This document shows, piece after piece, positions 63,311-64,000 of a stretch of 64,000 nt of DNA (position 1 is the stretch's first letter; every line of letters starts with the position of its first letter). The translations under genes and the position numbers were made by a program. Below the pieces are notes generated by a model that ran no database searches, had not been told where the DNA came from, and was given only the letters and a program-made list of their open reading frames with translations. Source of the stretch: Wielerella bovis (GTDB lineage: Bacteria; Pseudomonadota; Gammaproteobacteria; Burkholderiales; Neisseriaceae); the NCBI RefSeq assembly GCF_022354465.1, contig NZ_CP092361.1, positions 930,001 to 994,000 of the forward strand. Reading direction: 5' to 3'.

Positions 63311-64000
63311 ATGACGAAACAAACCCTTATTGCTGCTACTTGCGCTGCCTTGCTTTTGTCCGCCTGTTCTAATAAAGAAGAAAACACCGCCGTGGCATCT
63401 AGCGCAGCTGTGGCAACAGATTGTAATCATCCTACTGTTGCTACACAGGTTCAACAAATCATTCAGCAAGCCATCGCAACACAATCACAAGGTTTTATCA
63501 ATAAAAATGACAGCAATGGTATTTTGGATTCGGATAAACTCATCGCCATTGTAGCGCAATTAGGCATCAATATAAGCGATGTTCAAGCAGGTAAAATGCC
63601 CCATACTTGTGAAGCCCAAGTCAGCATTAACATTCCAGAAAACGTGTTGGCGCAAGCCAAAACCAATGCACCTTTGTTGCAAATTGAAGCACCCGTAGAT
63701 GTCATTACCAAAGGCATCATTGGCAGCAACACAAAATTTGACAACAATACCTTATCTCTACCTTTGAATTACTCCATGCAAAACAATCAATTTGCATTGA
63801 CCGATAAAAATTTAAATGGTGTGGCAAATCTGCTGACCGATGCACTTATGGCCTATGCGGTGCGTGATTTGCTGACTGTTAATGGCAAAGAAATCCGCCG
63901 CGAAGATGCTTTGCGTATGCTGACAAAATCAGCCGAGCCCAAACCCAATACCGCATCAACGCCCGCTGTAGTACCCCAAATTAAACAAGTAGAGCCGATT
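63311..64000 (+). CDS. Lipoprotein of unknown function (3' end outside the window)
   Basis: 230 codons are open to the window edge. Signal MTKQTLIAATCAALLLSAC with lipobox LSAC (Cys19), then an Ala/Val/Ser linker and a domain with two more Cys (ATDCNHP; PHTCEAQ). The stretch LIAIVAQLGINISDVQAGKMPHTCEAQVSINIPENVLAQAK and LPLNYSMQNNQFALTD looks like a repeated beta domain. A Pro/Lys/Thr-rich segment near the edge (EPKPNTASTPAVVPQIK) suggests a linker to another domain. AAGGA precedes the ATG. Family not recognised. Confidence 0.8.
   Translation, partial: MTKQTLIAATCAALLLSACSNKEENTAVASSAAVATDCNHPTVATQVQQIIQQAIATQSQGFINKNDSNGILDSDKLIAIVAQLGINISDVQAGKMPHTCEAQVSINIPENVLAQAKTNAPLLQIEAPVDVITKGIIGSNTKFDNNTLSLPLNYSMQNNQFALTDKNLNGVANLLTDALMAYAVRDLLTVNGKEIRREDALRMLTKSAEPKPNTASTPAVVPQIKQVEPI

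Noticed and set aside
1-64000. The many AGGCAGCCTGAA copies as a CRISPR or other repeat array
   Set aside because: They are spread singly or in inverted pairs at irregular distances in genes and terminators, with no spacer pattern or cas genes: uptake sequences.

Overview
The window is a piece of chromosome from a member of the Neisseriaceae, most likely Kingella or a close relative (Alysiella, Simonsiella and Conchiformibius are alternatives). The main sign is the very frequent 12-mer AGGCAGCCTGAA and its complement TTCAGGCTGCCT, which I know as the Kingella-type dialect of the neisserial DNA uptake sequence (DUS). It occurs inside genes and, above all, as inverted pairs that form terminators between genes. 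Other signs are Correia-like elements of 103-109 bp ending in TATAGT..ACTATA, dRS3-like ATTCCC-N8-GGGAAT repeats, and the block ponA-pilMNOPQ-aroK-aroB. No tRNA, rRNA, CRISPR array or prophage was recognised.

Layout. 1-4551: end of an AsmA-like gene, a spermidine synthase-like protein, lpxH, a secreted protein and a zinc alcohol dehydrogenase. 5058-5895: an amino-acid-binding lipoprotein whose frame is broken at a run of ten G in the signal peptide, probably a phase-variable switch. 6083-15883: a DUF6882-like protein, a nested stack of small repeats, purL, a flavin reductase, an MscS-type channel and rep helicase. 16264-25967: ponA, the divergent type IV pilus operon pilMNOPQ, then aroK, aroB and a minimal ProQ. 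26085-32223: two cyclophilins, glnA, RidA, a plsC/cdsA-like pair and pyrD. 32309-33522: an IS982-family insertion sequence next to a gene remnant. 33926-41431: ftsH-rlmE, fpr, small envelope proteins, a tandem CAP-domain protein and fabG. 42056-51320: serC, hisD and hisG with an unknown gene between, a SCO protein, aroE-mtgA, corC, ybeY and prmB. 51475-55515: an ABC transporter and a TonB-dependent siderophore receptor. 55690-61498: two identical inverted copies of a 164-bp palindromic element flank an accessory segment with a Tat-type lytic transglycosylase, an unknown membrane protein, an aldo/keto reductase, a RelB/YafQ-type toxin-antitoxin pair, an HTH plus GIY-YIG protein and leuB. 61977-64000: gltS and the start of a lipoprotein gene.

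Most genes are housekeeping: amino-acid, purine and pyrimidine synthesis, peptidoglycan and lipid A, ribosome and RNA maturation. The unusual content is in the repeats and switches: the poly-G contingency locus, a perfect terminator hairpin that contains the start codon of aroK, about 8.1 kb without DUS over ponA and the pilus genes, repeats nested three deep at 7.58-7.96 kb, perfect inverted Correia-like twins upstream of serC, and the flanked accessory segment. I found no clear new defence or biosynthetic system. Family names come from reading the proteins by eye; no database search was run.
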